64,000 nt of DNA. Origin: Tetragonia tetragonoides. Its lineage: Eukaryota; Streptophyta; Magnoliopsida; Caryophyllales; Aizoaceae. This document shows positions 1 to 12,652 of this stretch, one piece after another (the stretch's first letter is position 1; every line of letters starts with the position of its first letter). The stretch spans positions 10,563,001 through 10,627,000 of the forward strand of contig CM076143.1 of the NCBI GenBank assembly GCA_038025085.1, in the 5' to 3' direction. A program made the position numbers and the translations under genes. Under the pieces are notes generated by a model. That model had not been told where the DNA came from. It worked only from the letters and a program-made list of their open reading frames with translations, and made no database searches.

Positions 1-2020
1 GGTCCTGTCTTGTCCAAGGTTCCAAGAAGGAAATAAAAGGAACCAGTTCATAAATCACTTAAGGGAAAAAGGTTTCAGTCAGTGTTACTTGGTGCATCTT
101 TTCTCCCACCCCCACTCCCCCTCTCTCTTTGCCTTTGCGCTCGAGAGGACTCTCATGCCAATGACAGCGCCCTCTGAGTCTCTGACCCTCTCCTTCTCAA
201 TCTGATGAATGGCATAACCCCTCGTCCCCCACCCATGGCTACCATTTCCACTGTCCTCTACCCGCTGCTGTGAACACCCCCAGTCTCCTTCTCCTCCTCC
301 TTATTTCTATATCTAGTTTGAAAACTCTTTTTTTTATAGTAAAAGGAGTTCTATCAAGAAAGAGAGAACGAATACAAAAACGTGTCATCCTCAAGCAGAG
401 GAACTATCCAATGCTAAGCCAAGATCCAACCAACCCCAGAAGAATGACTTATACAATTAGTGTTTATTCATAAAACATTTCTTTAACCAATGACCACCAT
501 AGTTGAGAAAAGATTTCAAGTTATCTAGCTCTTGACTACCCTTCTTTTTCCTAGGCTTAGCACCAAAATGAACTTCTTTCCCCATAATGTCAACGAGCTT
601 TTAATCCCATAGCCTCAAAAAGTATTTGTCCACGAGCATCAGCCTCTTCACTACCAAGAGTACGACTCGGAACCGACATAGTCGGAAGAAACCCATCTTC
701 CTGACACGCACCCTCGTTCAACGGCTAGTGAAAACTTAAAAAAAAATGGTTGGGTTTTTGTGATTTTATGATATTATATGCTTGTTTTCAGCGATTGTAT
801 TTAGAATTAGATAATTGCGTTAGGATATACGTGGTCATTTAGTGGAAAAAAAAAATTGTTTAAATTGTCCCAGATGACTGGAAACTAAGGAGATTGTGTT
901 AAGGGGAGGAAGGGGGAAAAGAAAAAACAGAAAAAGTCAGAGTCTCAGACCCTTCCCTTCTTCACACACACAAAAAAATGTAGTTTTCTTCTTTTCAGAA
1001 TTTGTTAAAAATAGTAACTGGTCCAACAGCTCAAGTCCGATCTGATACTGAAATTTTCTGATTCAGTTTGGACTAGAACATACAAGCACACTCCTTTAAT
1101 CCAAAGAGTTTGGCCCTGTCCGGTTTCGGACCACTGAACACCTTAACTCAACACAACGGAGTCTATAAGGCATTACAAATTTAAATGGAAGTGTTCCTGA
1201 ATTTAGTCCCGTTAATGTGGAGGCCCCGTTTCAAGCGTCATAAAGGGATGGGCTGTTACTATTGAATTTGGCCTCAAACTCTAATTATTTATCAAAATTT
1301 TGGTGTGGATTTGGGCCCTTTACATTAACAGAGTAGAAAGTTCCAAGGATCTCTCAAGTTCAATGATTAAGGATAAGTTATTTGACAAGAACATTGGGCT
1401 AATTGCACTTGACCAAGGTCTGTGACAATGAATACGATGTTTGAGCAAATTGGGGGACAGAATCTGCTACCTGCAGGCATAATTTGTTTCATGTGTAGTT
1501 CTCAATGCTTCATGGATTTGAAAGATGGTTGTAGATTCTTATGGCTGTCGTCGAATACATAGCGCTTTGAAGTGGGTGACTAAAAAATTTAAAGGTTCAA
1601 GATTCAGAAGAAAACTGATGTTTGCAAGCTTGGCACCACAGGTATATATCACCTATAGAGACCAAGAAACTCCTTTGCACGGAACCTTATGTGCATACTC
1701 TTATTGTATTAGTTAAAGCAGGAAGATAAATATTCTCAATAGAACAGCAAGTATCATGCTGAAGAAATTTTAAGATACGAGACTAATGGTTTTCACAGTT
1801 AGAGATCTAGTCACACAGGAAAGACAACCTCACTGAGTGAGAATTTACCAAATGCTCAGCCATTTTGCCACTTGTGATTGTATGAAGCCCTTCCTAGAAG
1901 ATACCCATAACTCCTTTGAGTCCTGAGATATTATGGGGGCAAGTTCTATTTTATAAAATATTGATTGCAGTAATTGAGAATAAATAATTGCCAATGGGCA
2001 ATTTGACTTGTATAAAACCA
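1..2020. other. No clear gene; probable PUS7 intron or 3' flank
   Basis: I see no convincing exon on either strand except a weak coding-like fragment at 478-720. If PUS7 continues leftward on the minus strand, this stretch would be part of a long intron. I searched for the expected downstream TruD motifs and did not find them. A polypyrimidine-rich stretch lies at about 100-310. Confidence 0.4.
478..720 (-). pseudogene. Decayed coding-like fragment, unknown
   Basis: Read on the minus strand, this segment gives two adjoining open stretches in different frames. The first includes SVPSRTLGSEEADARGQ. The second starts at an internal Met with GKEVHFGAKPRKKKGSQ. A frameshift or stop lies between them near 600. 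The composition (charged, few stops) looks like former coding sequence rather than random AT-rich DNA. I do not recognise the family. It could be part of a transposable element or an isolated exon. Confidence 0.3.
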
Positions 2021-2034
2021 ATGCCTATTAGAAG

Positions 2035-2176
2035 GGTTTTTTTTAGATAACATGGGCATCCAAGCTTCTGCTTGACTAATCCTATGGCCCTGAAGTTAAA
2101 CCGTGGAAACCTCTGTTGACCCTGAGGGGACTCGAACTTGAGAAAACTGAGATAGATATCAGAGGTCTTACCACCT
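2035..2176 (-). repeat. tRNA-derived SINE, copy 1
   Basis: A short interspersed element on the minus strand, with its A-tail visible as the T-run just before AGATAAC at the left. It shares a body with two further copies at 42178-42346 and 45778-45954: GATAACATGGG, CCCTGAAGTTAA, CCCTGAGGGGACT. It is flanked by a 14 bp target duplication ATGCCTATYAGAAG (2021-2034 and 2177-2190, one mismatch). The tRNA-like head present in the other copies is missing at the right end, so this copy is 5' truncated. Confidence 0.8.
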
Positions 2177-2204
2177 ATGCCTATCAGAAGTTCAACCTTA
2201 TGAA

Positions 2205-2561
2205 CAAGGTATCAAAAGGCGGCAATGAGGCGAAAGAGGGCCATAGAGTCTAGGCGCAATGCACAAGGTGAAGGCGCGTGCCTCAGTGAAGTGAGGCGCA
2301 CTAGTGTATGACTGAACATTTGCTATTAAGTAAATGGTTTTTTCATCAAACGTATCATAATACCCTATGGCATTAAATATAGGGGAAGCACAGTCCATAA
2401 AAAAGCATCAAAACATCACTTCAACGGAAAAACAACAAATTTGGCGCCTCAGGCGCACCTCAAGTGCGCCTCACTAATGTCGTTGCGCCTAGCAGCTAAA
2501 AAGCGATTGGCTTGTGCACCTCACGCCTAGACGCGCCTCAGGTGCGCCTTTCTATACACTG
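2205..2561. mobile_element. Small non-autonomous hAT element (357 bp)
   Basis: The element is bounded by a perfect 8 bp target duplication CTTATGAA (2197-2204 and 2562-2569), the hallmark of hAT transposition. Terminal inverted repeats CAAGGTATCAAAAGGCG and CAGTGTATAGAAAGGCG match at 13 of 17 positions. The subterminal regions are rich in GAGGCGC/GCGCCTC on both strands, as in the autonomous element at 47761-51615, whose terminus matches at about 12 of 17 positions. There is no coding capacity. It lies 14 bp beyond the SINE target duplication. Confidence 0.85.
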
Positions 2562-3147
2562 CTTATGAAGAAACCAAATGGACCTAGATTGCATATAAGT
2601 TTGGCAAAACATAATATACAAGAAAGCCAAAGGTCCATGACACATCAAGCACACGAAAAGGAACCGTAAACCTTACTTCACTACACTGTGCTGCTCTAAA
2701 AAATAAAATGTAGACTTGACAATGCAGGGAGAAAACAGATTTATCTGTAGGAATACATACTTTCTCTTTATCTATAAAACAAATAAATACAGCTTAATTG
2801 TAGGGGCAAAATATGGGCTTATTCTGGGCAAAGAAAGACAAAATGATATTTAAATCAAGGAATACAGTAAATCCTCATTGAAGCCATTCCGATGGCAATA
2901 TGCCGATTTGTTGGTAATAAATAGCTTGATCAAAAGGACGTGGAGTGCATCGGAGATTTTTGTGATTAAAAAGGAGTCTGAGGTCACTTAAAGTCCATCT
3001 AGGTGTGACCTATAATAATACTTCAAAAAGCCCCATGAACCATTGGCATACGGGTCCAGGTCGAGGGCTCGAGGCACCAGGTGACAGTGCACAAGTTCAA
3101 ATTCCCCTATGGAATGAGCCTCCAGCAGATATTAGAAAACATTTGAA

Positions 3148-3300
3148 CTTGAAAACAGACCACAATGGAGCAAGTTATTCACCTAACCTTGAAAACAGAC
3201 CACAAGGGAGCAAGTTATTCCCCCAAACTTGAAAACAGACCACAATGGTTATTCACCTAAACTCGAAAACAGACCATAATGGAGCAAGTTATTCACCTAA
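3148..3300. repeat. Tandem repeat, 40 bp unit, about four copies
   Basis: Units start at 3148, 3188, 3228 and 3262, each beginning CTTGAAAACAGACCACA or a one-base variant. Two units are 40 bp, the third is 34 bp with an internal deletion, and the last ends near 3300. The array lies just downstream of the last visible PUS7 exon. No function is evident. Confidence 0.85.
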
Positions 3301-3384
3301 TCATAAACCAGACATGTTCACATGAAAATGAATGCAATGAGTAATGACTTCCAGATCCATATTCTAATTTGAAAATTACTATAC

Positions 3385-5337
3385 CCTTTGTGTAGATACA
3401 GCTCGCTTATCCTTTGTGCCTGAAAATCCAAAAGATCTCGGCTGCCAAACACAGTCAAACAAGTGTTAGTAACCATAGAATACCTTCCAAAACTAGAACT
3501 GCACTCAACATTACATTACATGATAGATATTGCTAAATTCATTTAGGAGAACAAGAGAGAGATTATATAACATTTCAATGCCCATGGAGCTGCTGGAATG
3601 TACTCCATTAAATTATTTGCAATATATGTGCAGAGAAGGGAATGATGTACCTGTACTCCTAACATCTTGCCAATCAATCTCAAGGCCTCTTGAGTGTCCT
3701 TATTCTCCTTGTACAGATGAAACCTCCATACAAAATGATAAAGCATTAGGAAACTCAATTGCGAAACTAGTCAAGACAAATTGATCAGGGTGAAACTAAG
3801 AAATACCCTAAACAGAGAACAAAAGAATTTTTGTCCATCCTTTCGATTAATATCAAGGCAAGATAACATATAGGAACTAATAGGAATCAAACTGAGTCAA
3901 ATACAAGAGTCAGGTGGCAGTAGAATGGCATAAGCTATTTTGAGTTAATAAAGCTATTAGGGGTACCAAATGACCAAATAGAGCTAAATTTCAAAACTTT
4001 ATCCCCGCCCTCTTATCACCAAATTTATATGTTAGGTGAAAATTTCATGACAAGCAGGAAAACGGGATCATTTGTCAGAATGAGAAGCATCAACAAAAGA
4101 ATGGAAGGAACAAATTCAACAAATAACATTATGCCTTCTCAGTTTCCCCCTATATAAAGAGTTGAAAATTTACTACCAAAAAGCACATAGAAAGAATGCA
4201 ATACCTAAGGAACTTGCCCAGATTCTCTGGCCAGTCCTGTGAGCCTCTTTTATCAAATGGCTTATCATCCCTATCTTTCCGCTTTCGTGGCTGCCTACCC
4301 CTATTAGAATTCCCTCCAGAATTCGGCCTCACACGAATGCATTTCGACGTGTCTTGAGGTCCATCTATAGTATCTGTGACAAGGAATTTCAATTTCTCCT
4401 TGAAGAAATTGTGCACTCCCTGAAACAACCTCAAAAAATGTACACACCATAAACAACTTACCAAAATAGGTAACACAGCACCAAAAATGTCACTGAATCT
4501 TTATCCAACTCATCAAAATCACTCACAAAGCCTAATAGCCTTTCACTAAAAATTACACACGAACTTCACAATCTTTACCGTGCGATGGGCTTTATCCGAA
4601 CTCGGAGAAAGAACAAGTGTAGGAACATCATCATCAACACCAGAATTAATCTTTTCAATAAACTCTTTCAAACGATCAGCATCTGAATCACCAACCATCG
4701 ACCTAAACGACTCAATTTCCGACGTGTAGCTCTTATCTAATTGCTCAGCAACCTTCTCTTCCTTCTTTTCCACCAACTAAAAACCATCAATTCACCCAAA
4801 AACAATTCATTCATAAACCCAAAAATAAATACTCCTATCTAATACACTAAAACAAGCAGCCACAAAATTATATAAAAATACAATTACCTCTGGTGGAGCA
4901 TGTAATGAAGTTAAATGCACAACATTCCCATCCAAATCAACTTCATTCACAATAAAATCCGAATACCTAATCAAACACATAAAAAAATATAAACTTTCAA
5001 CATTCTAAACTATTAAAGCTTGCTCTGAATTGCTGAATTATCAATATTAAATTTATAATTAATACTAATGTTAATAATACCTTTGCTTGAGAATGCCACG
5101 AAAACCTGGGAGATGAGAGATGTAACAATTGATACCAACATCTGCTTCTTCTACGTTTTTATGAGGAGATTTAATGGACTGTTGTTGTAGTTGTTGTTGT
5201 TGTTGTTGTTCAACGGGGAGTTTTTCAACAATGGTGGAGCTCATCGTGTTTGTTACAGTTATGGTTGCCGGAGTGAAGAAAGAGTAGGGTTTAAGGAGTG
5301 TGTTGCAGAGAAATCCTGTTGTTCTGTTTCGCCACAT
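3385..5337 (-). CDS. PUS7: Pseudouridine synthase PUS7 (TruD family), 5' part, six exons
   Basis: This family converts uridine to pseudouridine in tRNA, mRNA and other RNAs. Exons on the minus strand: 5337-5081, 4966-4888, 4776-4579, 4419-4205, 3723-3651, 3441-3385. All introns read GT..AG and phases agree across every junction. Exon 1-2 encodes GFRGILKQRYSDFIVNEVD, a conserved start of the family. Exons 3-4 join at DKAHRT/GVHNFFKEK. The last exon encodes SFGFSGTKDKRAVSTQR, the TruD motif with the catalytic Asp in GTKDKR. The start is uncertain: Met at 5244 gives a compact N-terminus with a Gln run, while Met at 5337 adds about 31 residues, Arg/Thr-rich and free of acidic residues, like an organelle presequence. 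Only about 260-290 of an expected 650-750 residues are present. The rest must lie beyond position 1 after a long intron, or be lost. Confidence 0.9.
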
Positions 5338-5429
5338 GCGGAGTTTTCTTTTCTCTATGGGGATTTTTTTTATTTTATGGCTTGAACTATTATTCATTTT
5401 CTTCAATTTCTGTAAAATAATTTTTATTT

Positions 5430-6422
5430 GGAAAAATGGGTGTGAATAATCCTACATTTGGACGGTCGTATAAGAATAATTCTACAAATGTGTTTAGCCC
5501 AAAATAATACCAAATATTAACGGCGTTAACGTGAGTGGATTAAATGAAGACGGTGCTAACTTTCCGTTAACACCTTCATCTTCACCACCCACTCACCATT
5601 CTCTCTCCTCTCCATTACCTCCATTAATGGCAAAAGGCGAAGCTCGATAGTGGCGGAAATCAAGCTCGATGCCGGCGATATCTCTTTCACCTACCAAACA
5701 ATAATTCAATCTCATTCACTATCCTCTCCAATTGGTAAATGTTCTACTCGTAATTGATCTAAATCACCCACATTCATATCGAAACGACGGTGTATTGATA
5801 ATCTTGGTAATTGGTAACCAGATAAAATCCAATATTCGTCAATAACTCACATTTCCTTACCATTTTAACAGTCCAAATTAGTCATATTCTCCTTCTCTAA
5901 CAACATCCTTAATCTCCTGTTCTCTCTCTCTGTAATTTCTCTCTCCACTTCTCAAGAAAATGGCCTTCTTGCTCACATTGGTGGCACACCCATTCTACTT
6001 CACAACATTCTTAATCTTAGCTCTAATCGCCATGACTTCTTCTCCCCCACTCACCATTACCACCACTCCCGCTTTTCCTCCACGGTGAAGATTGAGAGAT
6101 TATAAAAGATCGTTTTGATGAGAGAGAGGATAGCGACTGAGACTTAATTGTTGTTTTGTGGGTAAAATGAGATATCGTCGGTGTCGAGCTCGATTTTCGC
6201 CGCCATCGAGCTCCGCCTTTCGCCATTAATGGCGGTAATAGAGAGGACAAAGATGGTGAGTGGGTGGTGAAGATAGAAGAGTTAACAGAAAGTTAACTCC
6301 GTCTTCTTTTAATCCACTCACGTTAACGCCATTAATATTTGGGATTATTCTGGGCTAAACACATTTGTGAAATTATTCTTGTATGACCACCCAAATGTGG
6401 GATTATTCACATCCATTTTTCC
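5430..6422. mobile_element. Mutator-like element with long inverted repeats (993 bp)
   Basis: A perfect 9 bp target duplication TTTTTATTT (5421-5429 and 6423-6431) and long terminal inverted repeats identify a Mutator-like element. Both ends read GGAAAAATGGRTGTGAATAA inward, then a region containing GTTTAGCCC, then a GTTAACG-rich region and the CTCGAT/ATCGAG blocks. The inverted repeats run for roughly 250 bp with scattered mismatches. The inner part has a 43-codon ATG ORF at about 5960 (MAFLLTLVAHPFYFTTF), hydrophobic like a signal peptide, which could be a captured fragment. The element ends only about 93-186 bp upstream of the possible PUS7 start codons. Confidence 0.85.
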
Positions 6423-6510
6423 TTTTTATTTTTATGAAATTAATTAAAAAAAATTTTATCTCTTTCTTCAATTTTCGCTATAATATATCGTGTTTGGGTT
6501 AGGTTGTGAA

Positions 6511-7149
6511 TAGAGATGGCATTGGGATGGCACTGAGACGAGTATATGTGGGTTTCACCCCGCATCTGCCCCCAGTTGGGACGGGGATAAGGAAGCATCA
6601 TGCGGAGATAGTTTTGAAAAGGCAAAATCGTCATGGGGATGAGGCGAGGATGGTTTGTATTGTTCCCCCGTTGGATACCAACCTAATACACACCTAAAAC
6701 TAAAAAAGTGTAAAAATTCTAAATATAGAATGTTCTTACACAATTTGTTCACCTTGTTCAAATGTATCTTAGTTTTGCTCTTTGTAGTAATGACATAATT
6801 TGCATGTGTATTGGGTTTGTTTGTTGAATACACTGTGATTGTGAATTTATGATTGTGAGACTCATGTGTTTCATATGTCCATTTGTCCATAGAGTATCAA
6901 TAGACTTTGCTTTATGCGGGTACCAGGTGGATTAAAGGTGGGTACCAAGTGAGTTCGAGGTGCGTATGGATACCGGGTAATTGCGGCGTATATGGTTTAT
7001 CTCATACCCACTGGGACAATGATCGTTTTGGGGGTCTTCCCCATGGCAAGGATGGGGCGGGTGGCAGATTAACCGAAGACAAGTGGGGTGGTGGTATGGA
7101 TATGGATATAACCTATATCCACCCTCGCCCCGCCTCATTATCATCTCTA
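6511..7149. mobile_element. Non-autonomous hAT element, TAGRGATG type (639 bp)
   Basis: The termini TAGAGATGGCATTGGGATGG and the reverse complement of the right end, TAGAGATGATAATGAGGCGG, form inverted repeats. Flanking 8 bp duplications are GTTGTGAA (6503-6510) and GTTGTGCA (7150-7157), one mismatch. GC-rich subterminal blocks (GGGGCGGG-like) occur at both ends. No transposase ORF is present. It belongs to the same terminal type as the element at 22523-23091. Confidence 0.8.
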
Positions 7150-7462
7150 GTTGTGCAGTGAACATTGTGCCTCCACTTGTCCTAGTAAAGACTCAAGTTT
7201 AAGTGTCATACATCAACTACTCTTTAAAACACCATGCATCCACCCTAAAAAATACCACACTACACTACTTTGATTATCTTAGCAAAAGCCACATGCTATC
7301 TACTGAGACAATGAACATTTTCTTATTTGGAAAGATATTTGGAGGGACACTTCTTTTAGGTAATTTGATACGATGACTACACAACGACTATTAATGGTCG
7401 TTAATAGACTTCGGTCTCGAAAGTCAAGAAATGTGACTCATGGTCACTTTAACACTATTCCA
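7150..7462. other. Spacer without recognised feature
   Basis: About 300 bp between the hAT element and the LTR retrotransposon. There are no ORFs, no repeats seen and no promoter motifs. Confidence 0.5.
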
Positions 7463-7991
7463 TGTTAGAAACCAAGGCTAATTAAGGGATAAACTTATCT
7501 CGAACGAAAGTCGTGGCATGATAAATCACTGCCCTAAAGTCGAATTCGCCCCCACACGTACACTAGGGAATTCCGGCAACCGACCTCCAGGGATACATGA
7601 CAACCAAAGCTCCGGTATACTACGATGCAATGATTTTGAGAGCAAACTGAACTACTGCCAAACAAATCAGAGAGAGAGAGTATTTTTGTGTGTCTATCTT
7701 TTTGTCAACTTGGAGGTCTATATATATAGAGAAGGTAGAGAATAATCATAATCACAATGGAATAAATAGGTAATAAATGGAGAAGATCAAGGAAATTGAT
7801 TTCTGTAACGGAAAGGAATTATTATTTTGGGTAATGGAAAGCAATTAATCTTCTCCAGTCAAACTTGATCAATGTGGGGATTTAAGGAGTCATCCCATAT
7901 ATGGGTAACTACACAGCTTACCTCTTGTAAGCTACCAATGTGGGACAATGATATTGTCCAACATCTTTTCTTTGAAGCAAACATTCCAACA
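7463..7991 (-). repeat. LTR (3' LTR in element orientation)
   Basis: Direct repeat partner of 14134-14663. Terminal TGTT..AACA. It shares blocks such as GAAAGTCGTGGC, GCCCCCACACGTACACTAGG and CAATGTGGG with the other LTR, with scattered substitutions and small indels. Confidence 0.88.
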
Positions 7992-10153
7992 ATCCCCCAC
8001 ATGATTCAAAGGAAAGATAGAAAGAAACAAGGTTCGAATGGCAGTAGGAGGTCGCACGTTACGACAGTAATGTCTTGTGGACTTGAATTAGTACCTTGTG
8101 CATACAAGTTTGCCCAACAACCATTTAGGTGGAAAAAAATTCCTTGAACCATCACGGTATTTGTTCAGTACAAACTGCGCACTAGTTTAACCTCAAAATC
8201 AGATTTACTCTCGCGAAAAACATATATATATACATTAGCCCCTTACGTGCCTGGATATTTCTGTGAATGCTCTAGAGAGTCATTAGCCCAAATGCTCTCA
8301 TAGGGGGCAGGCAATTCCCCCACATTCACATAGGTGAGTTCATCAAGTGTGTACTGTCTCACACCACCTTACAAGGCTATGAACTCATTAAGAGCTAAAA
8401 TGCTCAACCTCACACACATAACAATATACGAAAAATACTACATCATTTTATAGAGGAATGGGGTTTGTAGTACATGACTGGAGTTGTGTTGTAATTTCGT
8501 TTGACCTCATTGAAACTGGACATATTCCAGGTTGGGTATCCATCACAATTCACTCCCACTGGGCTGAAGCCCCATTCCTAGTGCTGACTCAAGCACTATC
8601 TTTCTACAAAGGCTTTTGGAAGAGGATTTGCAAGTTCCTCTCCAACTTAACACACTCGAGTAATATCACATTATATCTGATCATGTTTTTCACAATTCCA
8701 TGTCTAAGGCATACATGCCTTCTCTTTCCGTTGAAAGAATAGTTGTGGGCTACTCTATTTAGCCACTTGACAAACACAATTGACAATCGCAACACATGGA
8801 TACTAGCGAAACCGATCTCCCCCACAATGGAATATCTGCAGGCAGACTTCTTAGCCATTCGGCTTTGTAACCTACCACATTCTTGAATAAAAACTTAGAT
8901 TCCATTGTGAAACTTTGCAACACAAAAATGTTTGGAAATTTTCCTCGAGTATTTCATCATTCTTGCAGATTTAGTTGGCATGACAAATTCCTTCAATCAC
9001 AAGGAAAATTCTTGTAGTGCAAATTAAACCCAAATTAATAGTACCTTACAAATACTTCAATAAAATAATACAAGTATTCCAATAATCACGATTGGGCTTA
9101 TGAGTATATCTACTCAACCTGCATACGTCATATGCTATATTTGGTATGGTATAACTCATCAAAAAAATATAACACATCCAATACTCTTAACATATTCCCC
9201 TTGTAATACACTATTATCTCTATTCTTTTCTAACCGAATGTTAGAATCATAAGAGATTTTAACGAGAGTTGAATCAAAATTGACTAAACTTTTTTTTTTT
9301 AATTCTCAACTTTATGAGATTGATTCAAACTCAAACTCTCAGAACTTCTAGTGATTTTAATTTATATGGTTACTTGACTGCACTTTGTCTATTGCAAATG
9401 AGTCATCTCTTATCATTACACACTGATTTTTGACAAATCACAATTAAAAAAAATTGACACACTTAGTTTTCCCCAATGTATTTCAACATGTCTCTAAATC
9501 ATATTCCATGATATCATGCTATACAAATCAAGTTTTAGAAACAACACCCCAACAAGGGGAAAGACATATTCACTTATACAAGTATATATATTATTAACTT
9601 GTCACATAATTTGCACCATTATACCCATCAAACACAACAAAGATGTCTATCAAAGTGCAAACACAAGTTAATGTATAGCATATTAATTCAATAACTCTAG
9701 CATACACAAAATAATAATAAAAAATATTTAGAACCTTAGTTGTTCTTATGTGATATGCTATCATGAGTTCCTTGCATAGAGAACATAAAAATAATGGCCT
9801 CTTTCAATATATGATAATTTCATATATAAATAATATGGTTTTATCTACCACATACACATTGTGATAAAAATTAGCTTATCCTTTGCACATTGCATTTAAG
9901 CTATACAAGAATAATAAATTATTTCACTTAGATCATCATTTTTATGCTCAAGATATTGCTAGAATTATATGTAACATTTTACGAGCATAATATACATAGA
10001 CATTCAAATATCTTAGATCCCAAAAGCTGAAACCCACACAGATTTTGCTAAACTAAATTTAATTACTTACCCCCATATTCTCAAAGAATCGGGTTATATT
10101 GAGAACACCAAAAATAAATATAAATATAGTTATACAACTTTCCCACATGTTCT

Positions 10154-10157
<4 letters not shown>

Positions 10158-10187
<30 letters not shown>
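10158..10187. repeat. (AT)n microsatellite
   Basis: An uninterrupted run of alternating T and A of about 30 bp, inside the LTR retrotransposon interior. Confidence 0.9.
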
Positions 10188-10189
<2 letters not shown>

Positions 10190-10649
10190 ACTCATCAAGT
10201 CTAATTGTAATTCCTTTGTAAGGAATTTAAATATAAAATATCAATATACCACAATTGACAATATTAAGGAATCAAAAATGTGAATTTTGTAGCATGTTAT
10301 AAACTACAAATACCATCCAGCTATTTACACAATGTTCCAAATCTTAGACAATATTTATCCAACTCACAAAAACCTGAAACGGTCTTTGACCAAAAAAAAC
10401 AACATTTAATAATTATAAATGAGGCTCAAATAATGATCCCAAGAAAATTCTCAACTCACAATTACATGCTTCGGTAAGTACACAAAATATGGGAAAATAT
10501 TTGGGCACAAATGCCTATTATATTTTAATAAGTGTGACAATACTTCTATATGAAATAGCATGTCTCATGAAATTGTATGCGAATAACGTCAAGTAGTTAA
10601 TGCTCATCAAAAAAATTAACCCATGAGCCCAACTATTTGCATTGATAAC

Positions 10650-11962
10650 TGTAGACGCCAAAAAAGCGCCTTAAGATTTCTCCGCAAAAGCTCGATGATG
10701 AAAGGAGTAATTTATAAACATGAACTGCTATTTTTGCTTTAATAGTTAAGATAAGGTCTCAGGTTTTTTTCCTCCAAACACTCCTTCATTCCATTTCATT
10801 CAGACGCCCCGTTCAAGAGCTTTCCAACGACACGTCTCACGCCTTTTTTTGACCCCCGGTCACCAAGTTGCGATTTAGGGGTAGCACTGTCTTTTACAGT
10901 CCAAGGGTAAAACGGCCTTTTCATATTTTTTAGAACACAAAAATTCCTCCGGAAAATAAAAATAGACTGGATGACGTCATTATGACGACATCCAGCTGGC
11001 TGCTGAGAGCCGTCAGCGGCCCTGGAATACGTCCCAGGGCCGCTAGCGGCGCTGACCCTTCTTCTGGCCCGGCTGATTTTTCAAGCCCGTCTCATTTTTC
11101 AGCTCAATTTCTGTCGTTCAACCCTACTTCCCCACGCCTATATAAACAACCCTTCACCGTAAGTTCAAAACTCACAGTCTACAGTTGACACCCTCTATTC
11201 TCAGTAGTATTGATTCTGAGCTTCTCCCTCTTTCTTCCATAAACAATTCTATTCTATTCTCGGGAGTATTGACACCGAGCTTCCCTCTCTTTCTTTACTT
11301 GAGATCTATTTTTACTATTCTTGCCAAATATAGCCTACAGTTCGGGTACAAATTCCTGAGGGCTCAAATTAAATTAATTGCTTAATTGTTTATTTTTCTA
11401 GTAGTCATAATGTAGATAACATGCTAAGTAACGTCTTTTATTGCTTCCTAAATGTTGTCTGTCTAGTCGTTGTGCTGCCCAACTTGTCAAATCGAATGCA
11501 TGTCTAAATAAGGGTTAAAAATAAATGTTGTGATGCTTGTGGTGAACCAATTAATAGTCTAAGTCTAGGTTGTTAATCCGGTTTTGCATGGTAATTATGT
11601 CTTTAAATTATTAAACAAACTTGTGTTAGTAGAGGCCGTCATAATACGGGCGAGTTGGGTGCCTAACACCTTCCCACCTCGTACCTTCGCCCCCGAACCT
11701 ATTATTCTTGAGTACTCATATGTTGAGCGGGAGTCTTTCTAAAAACATGATCAATTCACTTATCTCGCTATTGGGTTGTCCCTTCGGATTGTCCCTTCGA
11801 TAAAACGCCGATAGCAGATTTGTGACCTCTTTCATGGTTTTTATTCAAGTCTTTTCAAATGCTTTTTTAACTCGACGGTTCCTTGAACTTATCTAAATCC
11901 CCAGCTTACAAATTTTCTATAAGGACGCACTCTATGAGCCGTAGAAATCCCGGGTCCTTACA
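10650..11962 (+). mobile_element. Solo LTR (1313 bp) nested in the older LTR element
   Basis: Sequence TGTAGACGCC...GGTCCTTACA is flanked by a perfect 5 bp duplication ATAAC (10645-10649 and 11963-11967). It contains a promoter-like TATA box, CCTATATAAAC, near 11139, and is more GC-rich than its surroundings. No internal retrotransposon body and no second LTR is present. This is the expected outcome of recombination between the two LTRs of a full element. Family unknown; the length and the start TGTAGACGCC suggest Ty3/gypsy. Confidence 0.85.
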
Positions 11963-12652
11963 ATAACAATTTTCTTTTTCCTAAATTATGACATGATTAA
12001 GAGACAAAACTGACTGACATCACCTTGTCACAAACTAGATATTCACATAGCCTATTAACACATTGATTTGATAGCTCACAATAATGACATAGGCCCCAAT
12101 AATAATAGCAATATCATATTTTTAATTCTAAAAACTGTTCACACATTCTCCATATGCCACATTCAATGAGTCAACACTATTTGAACGAACTACGGTAAGA
12201 TATTTATAAAGGCTCCACTCTCCACATTAACTTTCAAGGTAATGAAAAAACTCCAAAAAAAATAATTAACAAACACTCTAACCGTAACCATAATATGTAA
12301 ACCCAATTAGTGGTGCAACAATAAAATGAGAGTATAATAATTCAACAAAAGGGATTTGCATGCGCAGTAGCTAATTCCAAATGATAAATTTGGCAGAAAC
12401 TCAAGAAATATTCCACCTCGGAATCTTCTTTGTCAATAATAATAGTTTTAAATATTGCACAAGAAATCAACAACTTAGGTACTATGTCGTTCAACATGAA
12501 ATTGAGCTCAAAACCATTGTCAGTCTAGAACACATTCATACACACCCACTCAACACTTTGGACCAATACCCAAAAAGCAAATAATTCAATTGGACTTGTT
12601 ACCAATTAAATAAGACAAGTTTGTACTTTGTAACATGATATCAATCCTATAA

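Noticed and set aside
270..473. 67-codon plus-strand ORF with hydrophobic start
   Set aside because: Begins in a polypyrimidine stretch, no homologue-like features, and it overlaps no promoter motif; chance ORF.
1525..1716. 63-codon plus-strand ORF rich in Lys/Arg
   Set aside because: A short basic stretch without family resemblance. I also tested the region as a minus-strand PUS7 exon and found no match.
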